Shown here piece by piece: positions 18,739 through 28,896 of a stretch of DNA of 53,427 nt. The first letter of the stretch is position 1; every line of letters begins with the position of its first letter. Location of the stretch: contig CALVYA010000009.1 of NCBI GenBank assembly GCA_944371905.1, positions 1-53,427 of the forward strand. Direction: 5' to 3'. The notes under the pieces are model-generated. The model searched no databases. It saw only the letters and a list, made by a program, of their open reading frames with translations, and had not been told where the DNA came from. Position numbers and translations under genes: made by a program. The stretch comes from an uncultured Bacilli bacterium (lineage in GTDB: Bacteria > Bacillota_I > Bacilli_A > RF39 > UBA660).

Positions 18739-18751
18739 TAAAGAGTGCTAA
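18725..18751. promoter_or_regulatory. CIRCE operator (HrcA site) of clpB
   Basis: TTAGCACTT, nine bases, GAGTGCTAA: one mismatch from the CIRCE consensus TTAGCACTC-N9-GAGTGCTAA. This predicts HrcA repression relieved by heat. ClpB is usually CtsR-controlled in Bacillus, so HrcA control here is notable. Confidence 0.92.
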
Positions 18752-18828
18752 TTTCGACAAAAAATTTATTTATTATTATTTAAATCATTTATATTGTTAT
18801 TATACATAATATTAATTGGAGGTAACTG

Positions 18829-19044
18829 ATGTATAGTATAGAAGATATTTTGGAAGCATCTAGATTATTGAAAGTTAATTTTGATAAATTTAGTTTAGAT
18901 GATTTAGTAACAGGAGTTAATATTGAAGTAGAAAAAGAAAAAAGAGTAACTAGTACCCTTTTTCTAGTGAGATTTAATTTTTTTAATACCATAACCAATA
19001 ATTTTAAAAAAACATCTCAATCTATTATTACATTTTTTATGTAA
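18829..19044 (+). pseudogene. Truncated DUF5661-like gene
   Basis: A good SD (TTGGAGG, 18816-18822) precedes ATG 18829. The first 45 residues (MYSIEDILEASRLLKVNFDK and LDDLVTGVNIEVE) resemble the start of small DUF5661-type proteins. After EVE the reading becomes unrelated low-complexity sequence and stops at residue 71, where the family would continue with a His-rich loop and a conserved NEFPDYY segment. Downstream (about 19050-19118) a frame reading MERIEKKSNNF may be the remnant of the usual C-terminus. I read this as a gene broken by internal deletion or replacement; the family call is from memory. Confidence 0.45.
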
Positions 19045-19240
19045 TAAACATAATGGAGCGTATAGAGAAGAAGTCGAATAACTTTTCCCATACCAATAAA
19101 TTAGGTAGTAATAACTACTAACTAATAAAATTATATCACAACATTTACATTTTGAAACAAAAAATGTATAAATTCATATCAAATTTATGATTTATCTAAA
19201 AAATGTGATATAATTGTTATTGAAATGGAGGTTATTTATT

Positions 19241-19639
19241 GTGAATGATGAAATGGAAAAAATAACTAGTTCTAAACTACCAATTGATGCTTATAATGAA
19301 ATTAGTTTAGATAGTATTCCTGAAACTGATAATCTAACAAGAACAGAAAAAATAAGAAGACAAAAATTAAAAGAGGAAGAAGAAAGATTAAAATCAGAGA
19401 TTGCTAGAATAGCAAGACAAGCTGAAGATATGGAAGCAGTACTACACGCTGCTGCAAATAAAGTTAAGGCTGACGAAATGCAACAAGGAAGAAAAATTGA
19501 TCCTGAAGAAAGAGATGTAGTAATAATGAGAGAGGCTCTAGTATTTATAGCAAAAGCTGGTACAAGTCGAAGCGATCAAGATAGAATAAGTATAGATAGA
19601 GGAGAATTAGATTCTCACATTAGAGGTGGTAGAAGGTAA
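19241..19639 (+). CDS. Small hydrophilic helical protein, unknown
   Basis: This 132-residue protein has no membrane segment. Residues 30-75 are charged and strongly helical (RTEKIRRQKLKEEEERLK), a likely coiled coil, and the tail is basic (HIRGGRR). GTG 19241 is chosen because GGAGG (19227-19231) sits 9 bases upstream; the alternative TTG at 19214 would precede that SD and overlap the -10 (TATAAT 19209-19214). It lies between a broken gene and the far end of the mobilizable element, so it may be host or cargo. I do not recognise the family. Confidence 0.65.
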   Translation: MNDEMEKITSSKLPIDAYNEISLDSIPETDNLTRTEKIRRQKLKEEEERLKSEIARIARQAEDMEAVLHAAANKVKADEMQQGRKIDPEERDVVIMREALVFIAKAGTSRSDQDRISIDRGELDSHIRGGRR

Positions 19640-19651
19640 TTTCAATTCAAA

Positions 19652-19698
19652 AAAACATAATTGTTGGAGAACGATAGGTTCTTGCTTAATTATGTTTT
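19652..19698. terminator. Long interrupted hairpin at the element's distal end
   Basis: AAAACATAATT (19652-19662) and AATTATGTTTT (19688-19698) are perfect 11-base arms, with an inner AGAAC/GTTCT stem. It begins 13 bases after the 132-residue gene and probably ends that transcript, and perhaps the opposing mob operon. It could also belong to the element end. Confidence 0.55.
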
Positions 19699-19725
19699 AG
19701 GGTTTCAAAAGGAAAAATTCCCTTT

Positions 19726-19774
19726 GCACACACCTATTGGCTCTGCCAATAGAGAAGTGTGTTTTATCTATTGG
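19726..19774 (+). other. oriT: Candidate oriT, MobV/pMV158 type
   Basis: GCACACAC (19726-19733) is followed by CTATTGGC (19734-19741), TCT, GCCAATAG (19745-19752), AGTGTG (19756-19761), TT and a third copy CTATTGG (19768-19774). The pMV158 oriT has the same plan: GCACACAC, two inverted arms, AGTGTG, nick, TT, then a third arm that can pair alternatively. By analogy the relaxase would nick between G19761 and T19762. It lies 36 bp past the 3' end of the mob gene, whereas in pMV158 it is upstream of mobM. Confidence 0.8.
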
Positions 19775-19809
19775 AAATAGATATTACTTGACTAGCAATG
19801 CTCGTCTTT

Positions 19810-22954
<3,145 letters not shown>

Positions 22955-22962
22955 TCATCGGC

Positions 22963-23238
22963 TTAAAAATGGCTTTTAATGTGGTTTTCAAAGTCTTTAA
23001 ACTTTATTTTTTCATCATAACCATTAACAAATATGTCATCACATTCATCAAACATTAAATAATCAATATTATTAACTTTAATGATATGAGGTTTTACATA
23101 AGCAATATTTGTTCCTTTAATACTTTTGATATTTCCATTTGTAATAGTAGGTTTAACACAAGCAAATTTACATATCATCTCAACTTTCTTTAATAAGTCT
23201 TTACTTATCTCTAATTCTTTAGTTTCTATTGTTAACAT
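22963..23238 (-). CDS. Small element-encoded protein, candidate recombination directionality factor
   Basis: This 91-residue protein is not recognised from any named family. It is clearly homologous to the 88-residue product at 51647: both contain the PTI-NG-I-K-N-Y--PH-I--NNI pattern over about 70 residues. In both places the gene lies between a tRNA and a large serine recombinase, in the same direction. Small genes beside serine integrases often encode directionality factors that turn integration into excision; that role is inferred here. It could instead be a regulator or an antirestriction protein. The gap to the recombinase is 47 bp. Confidence 0.7.
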   Translation of the reverse strand: MLTIETKELEISKDLLKKVEMICKFACVKPTITNGNIKSIKGTNIAYVKPHIIKVNNIDYLMFDECDDIFVNGYDEKIKFKDFENHIKSHF

Positions 23239-23263
23239 ATTACCACTCTCACTTTCTTAAATA

Positions 23264-23291
23264 ACAAAAAAACTAACCATTTCTAGTTAGT
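23264..23291 (-). terminator. Terminator in the tRNA-proximal end of the His element
   Basis: Read on the minus strand, ACTAAC and GTTAGT flank the loop TAGAAATG and run into seven T. The same loop occurs in the terminator at 51573 after tRNA-Gly, marking a shared module. Confidence 0.8.
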
Positions 23292-23301
23292 ATTTATTAC
23301 T

Positions 23302-23322
23302 CTCGAAATATAAAAGTTCGAG
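23302..23322. repeat. CTCGAA/TTCGAG inverted repeat next to tRNA-His
   Basis: CTCGAA (23302-23307) and TTCGAG (23317-23322) lie 14 bases beyond the tRNA CCA. The element at tRNA-Gly has the same arms (51547-51561). It could be part of the attachment site or a conserved RNA hairpin. Confidence 0.6.
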
Positions 23323-23335
23323 TTTCATATCATAT

Positions 23336-23412
23336 TGGGGCGAATAGTGGGGATCGAACCCACGCATACCAGAGCCACAATCTGGCGTGTTAACCACTTC
23401 ACCATATTCGCC
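23336..23412 (-). tRNA. tRNA-His (anticodon GTG), CCA encoded
   Basis: A 77-base cloverleaf read on the minus strand. The acceptor GCGAATA/TATTCGC is extended by the G-1:C73 pair that is diagnostic for tRNA-His. The GTG anticodon lies in the loop ATTGTGGC, the T-arm is GTGGG-TTCGATC-CCCAC, and CCA is encoded. It has its own promoter and is followed by the integrated element. Confidence 0.97.
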
Positions 23413-23431
23413 ATTTCTAATTGACTACTAT

Positions 23432-23460
23432 ATTTTAACAATAAAACTTATATATGGCAA
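23432..23460 (-). promoter_or_regulatory. tRNA-His promoter
   Basis: On the minus strand TTGCCA (23455-23460), a 17-base spacer and TAAAAT (23432-23437), 20 bases before the tRNA. Confidence 0.6.
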
Positions 23461-23509
23461 GTATTTTTTATAAAAAAGATATTAGTCGTAGCTAATATCC
23501 ATTGGTATA

Positions 23510-24070
23510 TTATTTTATTCCTATAGATTTATAATAATCACATAATTCTTTAAATCTATTAAAATGTACTACTTCACGTTGTCTTAGCCATAATAATGGC
23601 CCAATAACGTCAGGATCATCTGTCATAGTAATTAGATTTTCATATACTGCTCTTGCTTTTTGTTCAGCAGCCATATCTTCATATAAATCGGCTATAGGGT
23701 TTCCTGTTGCTGCAAAATAAGTTACAGTAAATGGTACACCATTAGCATCTGTAGGATATAAAGCGCTGTCATGACCCGCATAATGGCCTCCCATACCGAT
23801 TGCTTTTAATTCTTCTACTGTTGCATCTTTAGTTAGTTGATAAATCATAGTACATATCATTTCAATGTGTGCTAATTCTTCAGTTCCTATATCTGTAAGT
23901 AGAGCCTTACCTCTTTCATCAGGCATAGTATATCTTTGATTTAAATAACGAAGAGCTGCAGCCATTTCCCCGTTAGATCCACCATATTGTTCGACTAAAT
24001 ATTTAGCCATTTGTAAATCCTTTTTCTTAATATTTATTGGATATTGTAATCTTTTTTCATATTTCCACAT
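23510..24070 (-). CDS. cotJC: CotJC spore-coat protein, manganese-catalase fold
   Basis: This 186-residue protein starts MWKYEKRLQYP like other CotJC proteins. It carries the ferritin-like di-metal pattern of manganese catalases: Glu in GGSNGEMAA, EELAHIEM, and EVVHFNRF (Glu and His). In Bacillus CotJC sits in the inner coat layers made in the mother cell. ATG 24070 is chosen over the longer in-frame start at 24097, which would overlap cotJB by 28 bases; the chosen ATG overlaps the cotJB stop (TAATG) and has AGGAGG at 24079-24084. It is evidence that this lineage forms, or recently formed, endospores. Confidence 0.92.
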   Translation of the reverse strand: MWKYEKRLQYPINIKKKDLQMAKYLVEQYGGSNGEMAAALRYLNQRYTMPDERGKALLTDIGTEELAHIEMICTMIYQLTKDATVEELKAIGMGGHYAGHDSALYPTDANGVPFTVTYFAATGNPIADLYEDMAAEQKARAVYENLITMTDDPDVIGPLLWLRQREVVHFNRFKELCDYYKSIGIK

Positions 24071-24579
24071 TAGAAATTCCTCCTGTCCCAAGGCCAACTA
24101 TCTTTTGTCCATGTAAATGGGCTTTCTGTCATATATGAGTTGTTAATAGAAATAGGCCCATATTTTGATTGATAATTATTTAGCATTTCATCATATGCCT
24201 TTCTAAATTCATTAAATTTATTAATCATATTTTGGTCATCTGGGAAATTATCTAAATATAAATTTATCTCGTGCATAGCAAATGCTGTTTGATCTAGATT
24301 TAATAATGCCTCTTCTTGAGCATTTTTGGGTGTTATTTGGATAGGGCGATAATTTCTGAATGGATCATAAAGATTTTTGAACATGTTTCCTTTCATAAAT
24401 CCTTCATAGGGTCCATAAAGATTATTATTTAAATTATGGTTCATATCATTATTTGGTTTTTTATTATGATTATTAAATAAAGGCATTTTATTGTTATTAG
24501 AATTCATACCTTGTAAAAACATATCATTAATTACATCAGATGTTCCGTTTAAAAACATTTGATAATCAAAATTATTCAT
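24070..24579 (-). CDS. cotJB: CotJB spore-coat protein with CotJA-like N-terminus
   Basis: This 169-residue protein has a last ~85 residues that are CotJB: LDQTAFAMHEINLYLDNFPDDQ, then a YGPI turn and an aromatic tail WTKDSWPWDRR. The N-terminal half is Asn- and Met-rich and contains GPYEGFMKGNMFKNLYDP, which recalls CotJA. The protein therefore looks like a CotJA-CotJB fusion where Bacillus has two genes. The stop overlaps the cotJC start, so they form one operon. GAGGAGG precedes the ATG. A sporulation sigma-factor promoter is expected upstream but I could not identify one with confidence. Confidence 0.82.
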   Translation of the reverse strand: MNNFDYQMFLNGTSDVINDMFLQGMNSNNNKMPLFNNHNKKPNNDMNHNLNNNLYGPYEGFMKGNMFKNLYDPFRNYRPIQITPKNAQEEALLNLDQTAFAMHEINLYLDNFPDDQNMINKFNEFRKAYDEMLNNYQSKYGPISINNSYMTESPFTWTKDSWPWDRRNF

Positions 24580-24701
24580 ATTTTCCTCCTCAGTTTAATT
24601 TATGTAATTTTTTATAACAAGTATGGGGATTCGTCTATTTCTAATAAAATAATATTTAATCAATATATAAAAAGTATTATAATATATACGGAGGGTATTA
24701 T

Positions 24702-26090
24702 ATGTATGATGTAGTAATTGTTGGGGCAGGGCCTGCGGGATTATTTTCTGCTTATGAATTGTCTAAAGATAAGAGATTAAAAGTATTGTTACTAGATGCT
24801 GGAAAATTTGCTAAAGATCGAGTGTGTCCTATGAATAAAAATAAAAAAGCATGTATTAATTGTATTCCATGTAATATCATGTCTGGTTTTGGTGGTGCAG
24901 GAACCTTTTCTGATGGTAAACTTAATTTTATTCCTAAGTTAGGTAAATCTGATCTTTTTAAATATATGAAGGAACAGGAAGCTTATGATTTAATTGATGA
25001 TACGGAAAAAATATTTAACGAATTTGGTATGGATAGTGATGTTTATCCTAGTAATATGGTGGAAGCGAATGAAATAAAAAAGAAAGTTGCGTTATCTGGA
25101 GCTAGATTAATGCTTATTAAGCAAAAACATTTAGGTAGTGATCATCTGCCCAATTATATTCAAAAATTTACTGATTATTTAGTAAAAAATAATACAGAAG
25201 TTTTAGATAATAGTGAAGTAATAGATATTAATAGTCTTAAGAAAGATCTTCATGAAATTATTTATCAAAGGCATAATAAAATTGTAAAAATAAAAGCGAA
25301 GAAAGTGATCGTTGCACCTGGGAGAACAGGAGCTAAATGGGTTCAAGAATTAGCGGATAAATATAGTATTTCTTATATATCACAAAGTATTGAAATTGGA
25401 GTAAGAGTAGAAGTTAGAAAAGAAATATTAGAAGATTTATGTAATGTTATATATGATCCAACTATTTTTATAAAGACAGATACTTATCAAGACGAAATAA
25501 GAACTTTTTGTACTAATCCGGGAGGATTTGTAGCTAAAGAAAATTATTATGGTTATATTTGTGTGAATGGACATGCTTTGAAAGATATAAAATCGAATAA
25601 TTCTAATTTTGCTTTTATTAGTAAAGTAAATTTGACAGAACCAGTAACAAATACTAGACAATATGGGGAATCGATTGCTAGAATTGCAAATGTTTTAGGT
25701 GATGGGAAACCAATTATTCAAACATTAAAAGATTTGAAAAGTGGAAGGCGTAGTAATTGGTCTAGAATTAATAAAGGTTTTATTAGTCCGACATTAACTG
25801 ATTGTGTGGCAGGTGATTTAGCTCTTGTATTGCCTCATAGAATTATTACTAACATATTAGAGGGGTTGGAAAAGTTAGATAAGATCATTCCGGGAGTTAA
25901 TAATGATGAAACTTTACTTTATGGACCAGAAATTAAATTTTTTAGTAACGAAATCACTACCAATAATAAGTTTAAATTAAGAGATTATGATATATATTTT
26001 ATTGGTGATGGTGCAGGTAAAGCTGGAAATATTGTGACTGCTGCAGCAACTGGATTAGTAGCCGCTAGAGATATTCTAAAAAATAATTAG
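24702..26090 (+). CDS. FAD-dependent dehydrogenase (COG2509-like)
   Basis: This 462-residue flavoprotein starts with the dinucleotide motif VGAGPAGLFSAYEL (residues 6-19) and has a second FAD contact at the C-terminus (YFIGDGAGKAGNIVTAAATG). A Cys cluster (CPMNKNKKACINCIPC) near 42-57 precedes GFGGAGTFSDGKL, a combination typical of the uncharacterised FAD-dependent dehydrogenases of COG2509. The substrate is unknown; the Cys cluster could bind an iron-sulfur cluster. GGAGG lies before ATG. It is divergent from the cotJ operon and ends at its own terminator. Confidence 0.85.
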   Translation: MYDVVIVGAGPAGLFSAYELSKDKRLKVLLLDAGKFAKDRVCPMNKNKKACINCIPCNIMSGFGGAGTFSDGKLNFIPKLGKSDLFKYMKEQEAYDLIDDTEKIFNEFGMDSDVYPSNMVEANEIKKKVALSGARLMLIKQKHLGSDHLPNYIQKFTDYLVKNNTEVLDNSEVIDINSLKKDLHEIIYQRHNKIVKIKAKKVIVAPGRTGAKWVQELADKYSISYISQSIEIGVRVEVRKEILEDLCNVIYDPTIFIKTDTYQDEIRTFCTNPGGFVAKENYYGYICVNGHALKDIKSNNSNFAFISKVNLTEPVTNTRQYGESIARIANVLGDGKPIIQTLKDLKSGRRSNWSRINKGFISPTLTDCVAGDLALVLPHRIITNILEGLEKLDKIIPGVNNDETLLYGPEIKFFSNEITTNNKFKLRDYDIYFIGDGAGKAGNIVTAAATGLVAARDILKNN

Positions 26091-26119
26091 CAACTATATA
26101 TATATTTAAGTTGCTTTTT
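26089..26119 (+). terminator. Terminator after the FAD dehydrogenase
   Basis: AGCAACT (26089-26095) pairs with AGTTGCT (26109-26115) around an AT-rich loop and is followed by TTTTATTTT. Confidence 0.8.
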
Positions 26120-26180
26120 ATTTTGTTGATAAAATGTATTATTTTTTGTATAATATCTTGAGATATAAAAGGTGATGTTT

Positions 26181-26897
26181 ATGAGTAAAACTAATAGAAA
26201 AGTAGTATTAGTAACAGGTGCTAGTAGTGATATTGGACAAGAAATAGCAACTTTATTTGCTAAAAATAATTATGATGTTGTGATTCATTATTATAAAAAT
26301 ATAAATAAAGCGTTAGAACTGCAAAAAAATATCCACAAGAGTGGTGGAAAAAGTTTAGTTATACAAGCAGATATTTCAAATACCAAGGACGTTATAGATA
26401 TGTTTTATCAAATAAATGATACATTTGGTAGAATCGATGTGGTAGTTAATAATGCTGGTATTGCTTTAGACAATGATATATACGATAAAACAAAAGAAGA
26501 ATTTATGAGAGTATTAGAAGTCAATTTAATAGGTACGTTTTTAGTCATAAAAGAAGCTACTAAATATATGAAAAAAGGTATTATAATCAATATATCTTCT
26601 ACTGATGGAATAGATACTTATAACCCATTTAGTATAGATTATTCTGTTTCAAAAGCAGGGATTAATCTATTAACTAAGATATTAACGGATCGCTTCCCTA
26701 ATTTGAATTTTTATACTATTGCCCCTAATTGGGTAAGAACAGAATCTGTTTTAGGAATGAGCCCTATTTTCTTACAAGAAGAATTAAAACGAATTGGTCA
26801 AAAAAAATTGATTGAACCAATAAAAGTAGCTAAGGAAGTATATGAATTAACTACTAGTAAGATACCTAGTGGAAGTATAATTAGGATAGATGAATAA
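26181..26897 (+). CDS. Short-chain dehydrogenase/reductase, FabG-like
   Basis: This 238-residue NAD(P)-dependent oxidoreductase has VTGASSDIGQEIA (cofactor loop), VVNNAGIA, and the catalytic triad Ser in INISST, then YSVSK (Tyr and Lys). ATG 26181 is used; the in-frame GTG at 26172 would sit inside the GGTGAT SD. It is followed 18 bp downstream by the PLP enzyme gene, so the two are likely one operon. The end (GSIIRIDE) is slightly shorter than in typical FabG, which ends with a GG motif. The substrate is unknown. Confidence 0.85.
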   Translation: MSKTNRKVVLVTGASSDIGQEIATLFAKNNYDVVIHYYKNINKALELQKNIHKSGGKSLVIQADISNTKDVIDMFYQINDTFGRIDVVVNNAGIALDNDIYDKTKEEFMRVLEVNLIGTFLVIKEATKYMKKGIIINISSTDGIDTYNPFSIDYSVSKAGINLLTKILTDRFPNLNFYTIAPNWVRTESVLGMSPIFLQEELKRIGQKKLIEPIKVAKEVYELTTSKIPSGSIIRIDE

Positions 26898-26915
26898 GAT
26901 TTAAAGGAGAATATT

Positions 26916-28160
26916 ATGGAAAATATTTTTAATTTTAAAAATGAAATAATAGATTTATGCAAGGAAGCAGAAGTAAATTGTGCAGCTGAATTTACAAAAA
27001 TAGATAAAATTTGCCAATTAAATAGTTTGAAAGTTTTAACTGCTTTTCATGAAAATAGAGTATCAGAAATACATTTTAATTCTACTACGGGATATGGATA
27101 CAATGATATGGGAAGAGATGTAATTGAGAAGGTTTTTGTTAAAGTTTTAGGATGCGAAGATGCCTTGGTAAGAAGTCAATTTATATCGGGAACACATGCT
27201 TTAACGATAGCACTTTTTGCTTTTCTTCGTCCCGGAGATATCATGCTTAGTATTACCGGTAAACCTTATGATACATTAGACGAAGTTATTGGTATTAGAG
27301 AAAATTCCAGTTCTTTAAAATCTTACGGGATAGAGTATGAACAAGTAGATCTTATGAATAATGAATTTGACTATGAGAGCATTAAGAAAATATTAATTAG
27401 TAAAAAGATTAAATTAATAGAAATTCAACGTTCTAAAGGTTATTCTACTAGAAAAAGCATTACGCTTGATCAATTAGAAACAATAATTAAATTTATTCGT
27501 AGTATTGATAAAGAAGTAATTATTATGATCGATAATTGTTATTGTGAATTTGTAGATATGAAAGAGCCTTGCGAAGTAGGTGCTGATGTTGTTGTGGGTT
27601 CATTAATAAAAAATTTAGGTGGTGGAATTGCGCCTAATGGAGCTTACATTGCAGGGCGACATGATTTGGTAGAATTAGCTGCTGAAAGATTAACTGTTCC
27701 TGGAGAGGGCAGGGAAGTAGGACCTACTCTTGGTATGAATAAAATGCTATTACAAGGATTATTTTTCGCACCTCAGGTAGTAGCTAGCAGTCTTAAGACC
27801 GCTATTTTATCAAGTTATATGCTAGAAAGATTAGGATATTTAGTTGAACCACGTTATGATGAAAAACGTGCTGATATTGTTCAAAATATTATTTTTAATA
27901 ATGAAGAGAAATTAATTAAATATTGTCAAGGGATTCAAGAAGCTTCTCCTATTGATTCTTTTGTTACACCCGATCCTTCTGAAATGCCTGGGTATGAAGA
28001 TAAGGTTATTATGGCTTCTGGGAGTTTTACTCAAGGTTCTTCGATTGAATTAAGTTGTGATGGTCCGTTAAGAAGCCCATATATTGCTTATCAGCAAGGG
28101 TCTTTAAGTTATGAGTATGGTAAATTAGGAGTGATGAATGCCATTAATAAATTGCTATAG
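26916..28160 (+). CDS. PLP enzyme of the 'aluminium resistance'/methionine gamma-lyase-like family
   Basis: This 414-residue protein is the YnbB/COG4100 type. GYGYNDMGRD lies near 65-75, SQFISGTHA near 89-97 holds the cofactor phosphate site, IDNCYCEF near 205 provides the pyridine-contacting Asp, and SLIKNLGGGIAPNGAYIAG near 230-248 holds the Schiff-base Lys. The family is annotated as aluminium resistance or as cystathionine/methionine lyase; the true reaction is unsettled. AAAGGAGA precedes ATG. It probably shares a transcript with the SDR gene. Confidence 0.88.
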   Translation: MENIFNFKNEIIDLCKEAEVNCAAEFTKIDKICQLNSLKVLTAFHENRVSEIHFNSTTGYGYNDMGRDVIEKVFVKVLGCEDALVRSQFISGTHALTIALFAFLRPGDIMLSITGKPYDTLDEVIGIRENSSSLKSYGIEYEQVDLMNNEFDYESIKKILISKKIKLIEIQRSKGYSTRKSITLDQLETIIKFIRSIDKEVIIMIDNCYCEFVDMKEPCEVGADVVVGSLIKNLGGGIAPNGAYIAGRHDLVELAAERLTVPGEGREVGPTLGMNKMLLQGLFFAPQVVASSLKTAILSSYMLERLGYLVEPRYDEKRADIVQNIIFNNEEKLIKYCQGIQEASPIDSFVTPDPSEMPGYEDKVIMASGSFTQGSSIELSCDGPLRSPYIAYQQGSLSYEYGKLGVMNAINKLL

Positions 28161-28162
28161 AT

Positions 28163-28191
28163 TTGACTAATTTGATAAAATTTGCTATATT
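28163..28191 (+). promoter_or_regulatory. Promoter of the glucosaminidase gene
   Basis: TTGACT (28163-28168), a 17-base spacer and TATATT (28186-28191). The short leader contains TCGC/GCGA arms just before the SD. Confidence 0.65.
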
Positions 28192-28225
28192 GGTTAAGTC
28201 GCGCGTTTAAAAGCGATAAGGTGAA

Positions 28226-28873
28226 ATGATGAAAGGTAAAAAAGTTAGTCGATCGAAAAGACAAACTACTTTATTGTTTATAGTTATTATTTTTATAATT
28301 ATTAGTAGTATAGTGTTTTTTATTAAAGATGAATTAAAAAATAAGAGTGTTATTGTAGTAACAACGGAAGTAGCAAAAAAACAGGCTCCTATTATTTTAA
28401 AAAAGGAAGAACCCAAAGAAGAGGTTAAAGTAGAATCAATGAAAGAAGAAGTAAAAATAGTTTATGATAACATGACTATGGAACAACTCGCTAATAAATT
28501 AAATAAATCTATGTATGGAATATTGGCTGGAAAAGGTAGTGTGTTTGCCAATTATTCTATTCAATATGGAGTGGATCCTTATTTAAGTTTAGCAATAGTA
28601 TTACAGGAAACAGGATGTAAATGGAATTGTAGTTATTTAGCTAGAGTGTGTAATAATATAGGTGGTCAAGTAGGAATTCCTAGTTGTGGTGGAGGAAGCT
28701 ATAGATCCTTTTCTACTTTAGATGAAGGAATAAAAGCTTTCTTTGAAAATTTATCTTATAACTATTATCAACAAGGATTAACAGATGTGTATAGTATTCA
28801 TAAAAAATACGCTCAAGATCCTTCTTGGCCTACCTATATTAATAATTATATAAATGAAATTAAAGCAAAATAG
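28226..28873 (+). CDS. Membrane-anchored glucosaminidase-domain protein
   Basis: This 215-residue protein has a basic N-terminus, one helix (about 17-34), a Lys/Glu-rich linker (about 55-85) and an outward-facing C-terminal domain. The QYGVDPYLSLAIVLQETG segment (catalytic-type Glu), the NNIGGQVG turn and STLDEGIKAFFENL match the glucosaminidase/lysozyme-like fold of peptidoglycan hydrolases. Four Cys (WNCSY, RVCNN, SCGGG and TGCK) might form disulfides. ATG 28226 and 28229 are both possible; 28229 fits the AAGGTGA SD slightly better. I infer a cell-wall remodelling enzyme. Confidence 0.78.
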   Translation: MMKGKKVSRSKRQTTLLFIVIIFIIISSIVFFIKDELKNKSVIVVTTEVAKKQAPIILKKEEPKEEVKVESMKEEVKIVYDNMTMEQLANKLNKSMYGILAGKGSVFANYSIQYGVDPYLSLAIVLQETGCKWNCSYLARVCNNIGGQVGIPSCGGGSYRSFSTLDEGIKAFFENLSYNYYQQGLTDVYSIHKKYAQDPSWPTYINNYINEIKAK

Positions 28874-28896
28874 TTAATGATTTTAAAGAGGTAATT

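Noticed and set aside
23510-24097. Longer CotJC start at 24097
   Set aside because: It would overlap cotJB by 28 bases and shift away from the conserved MWKYEKRL start and its SD.
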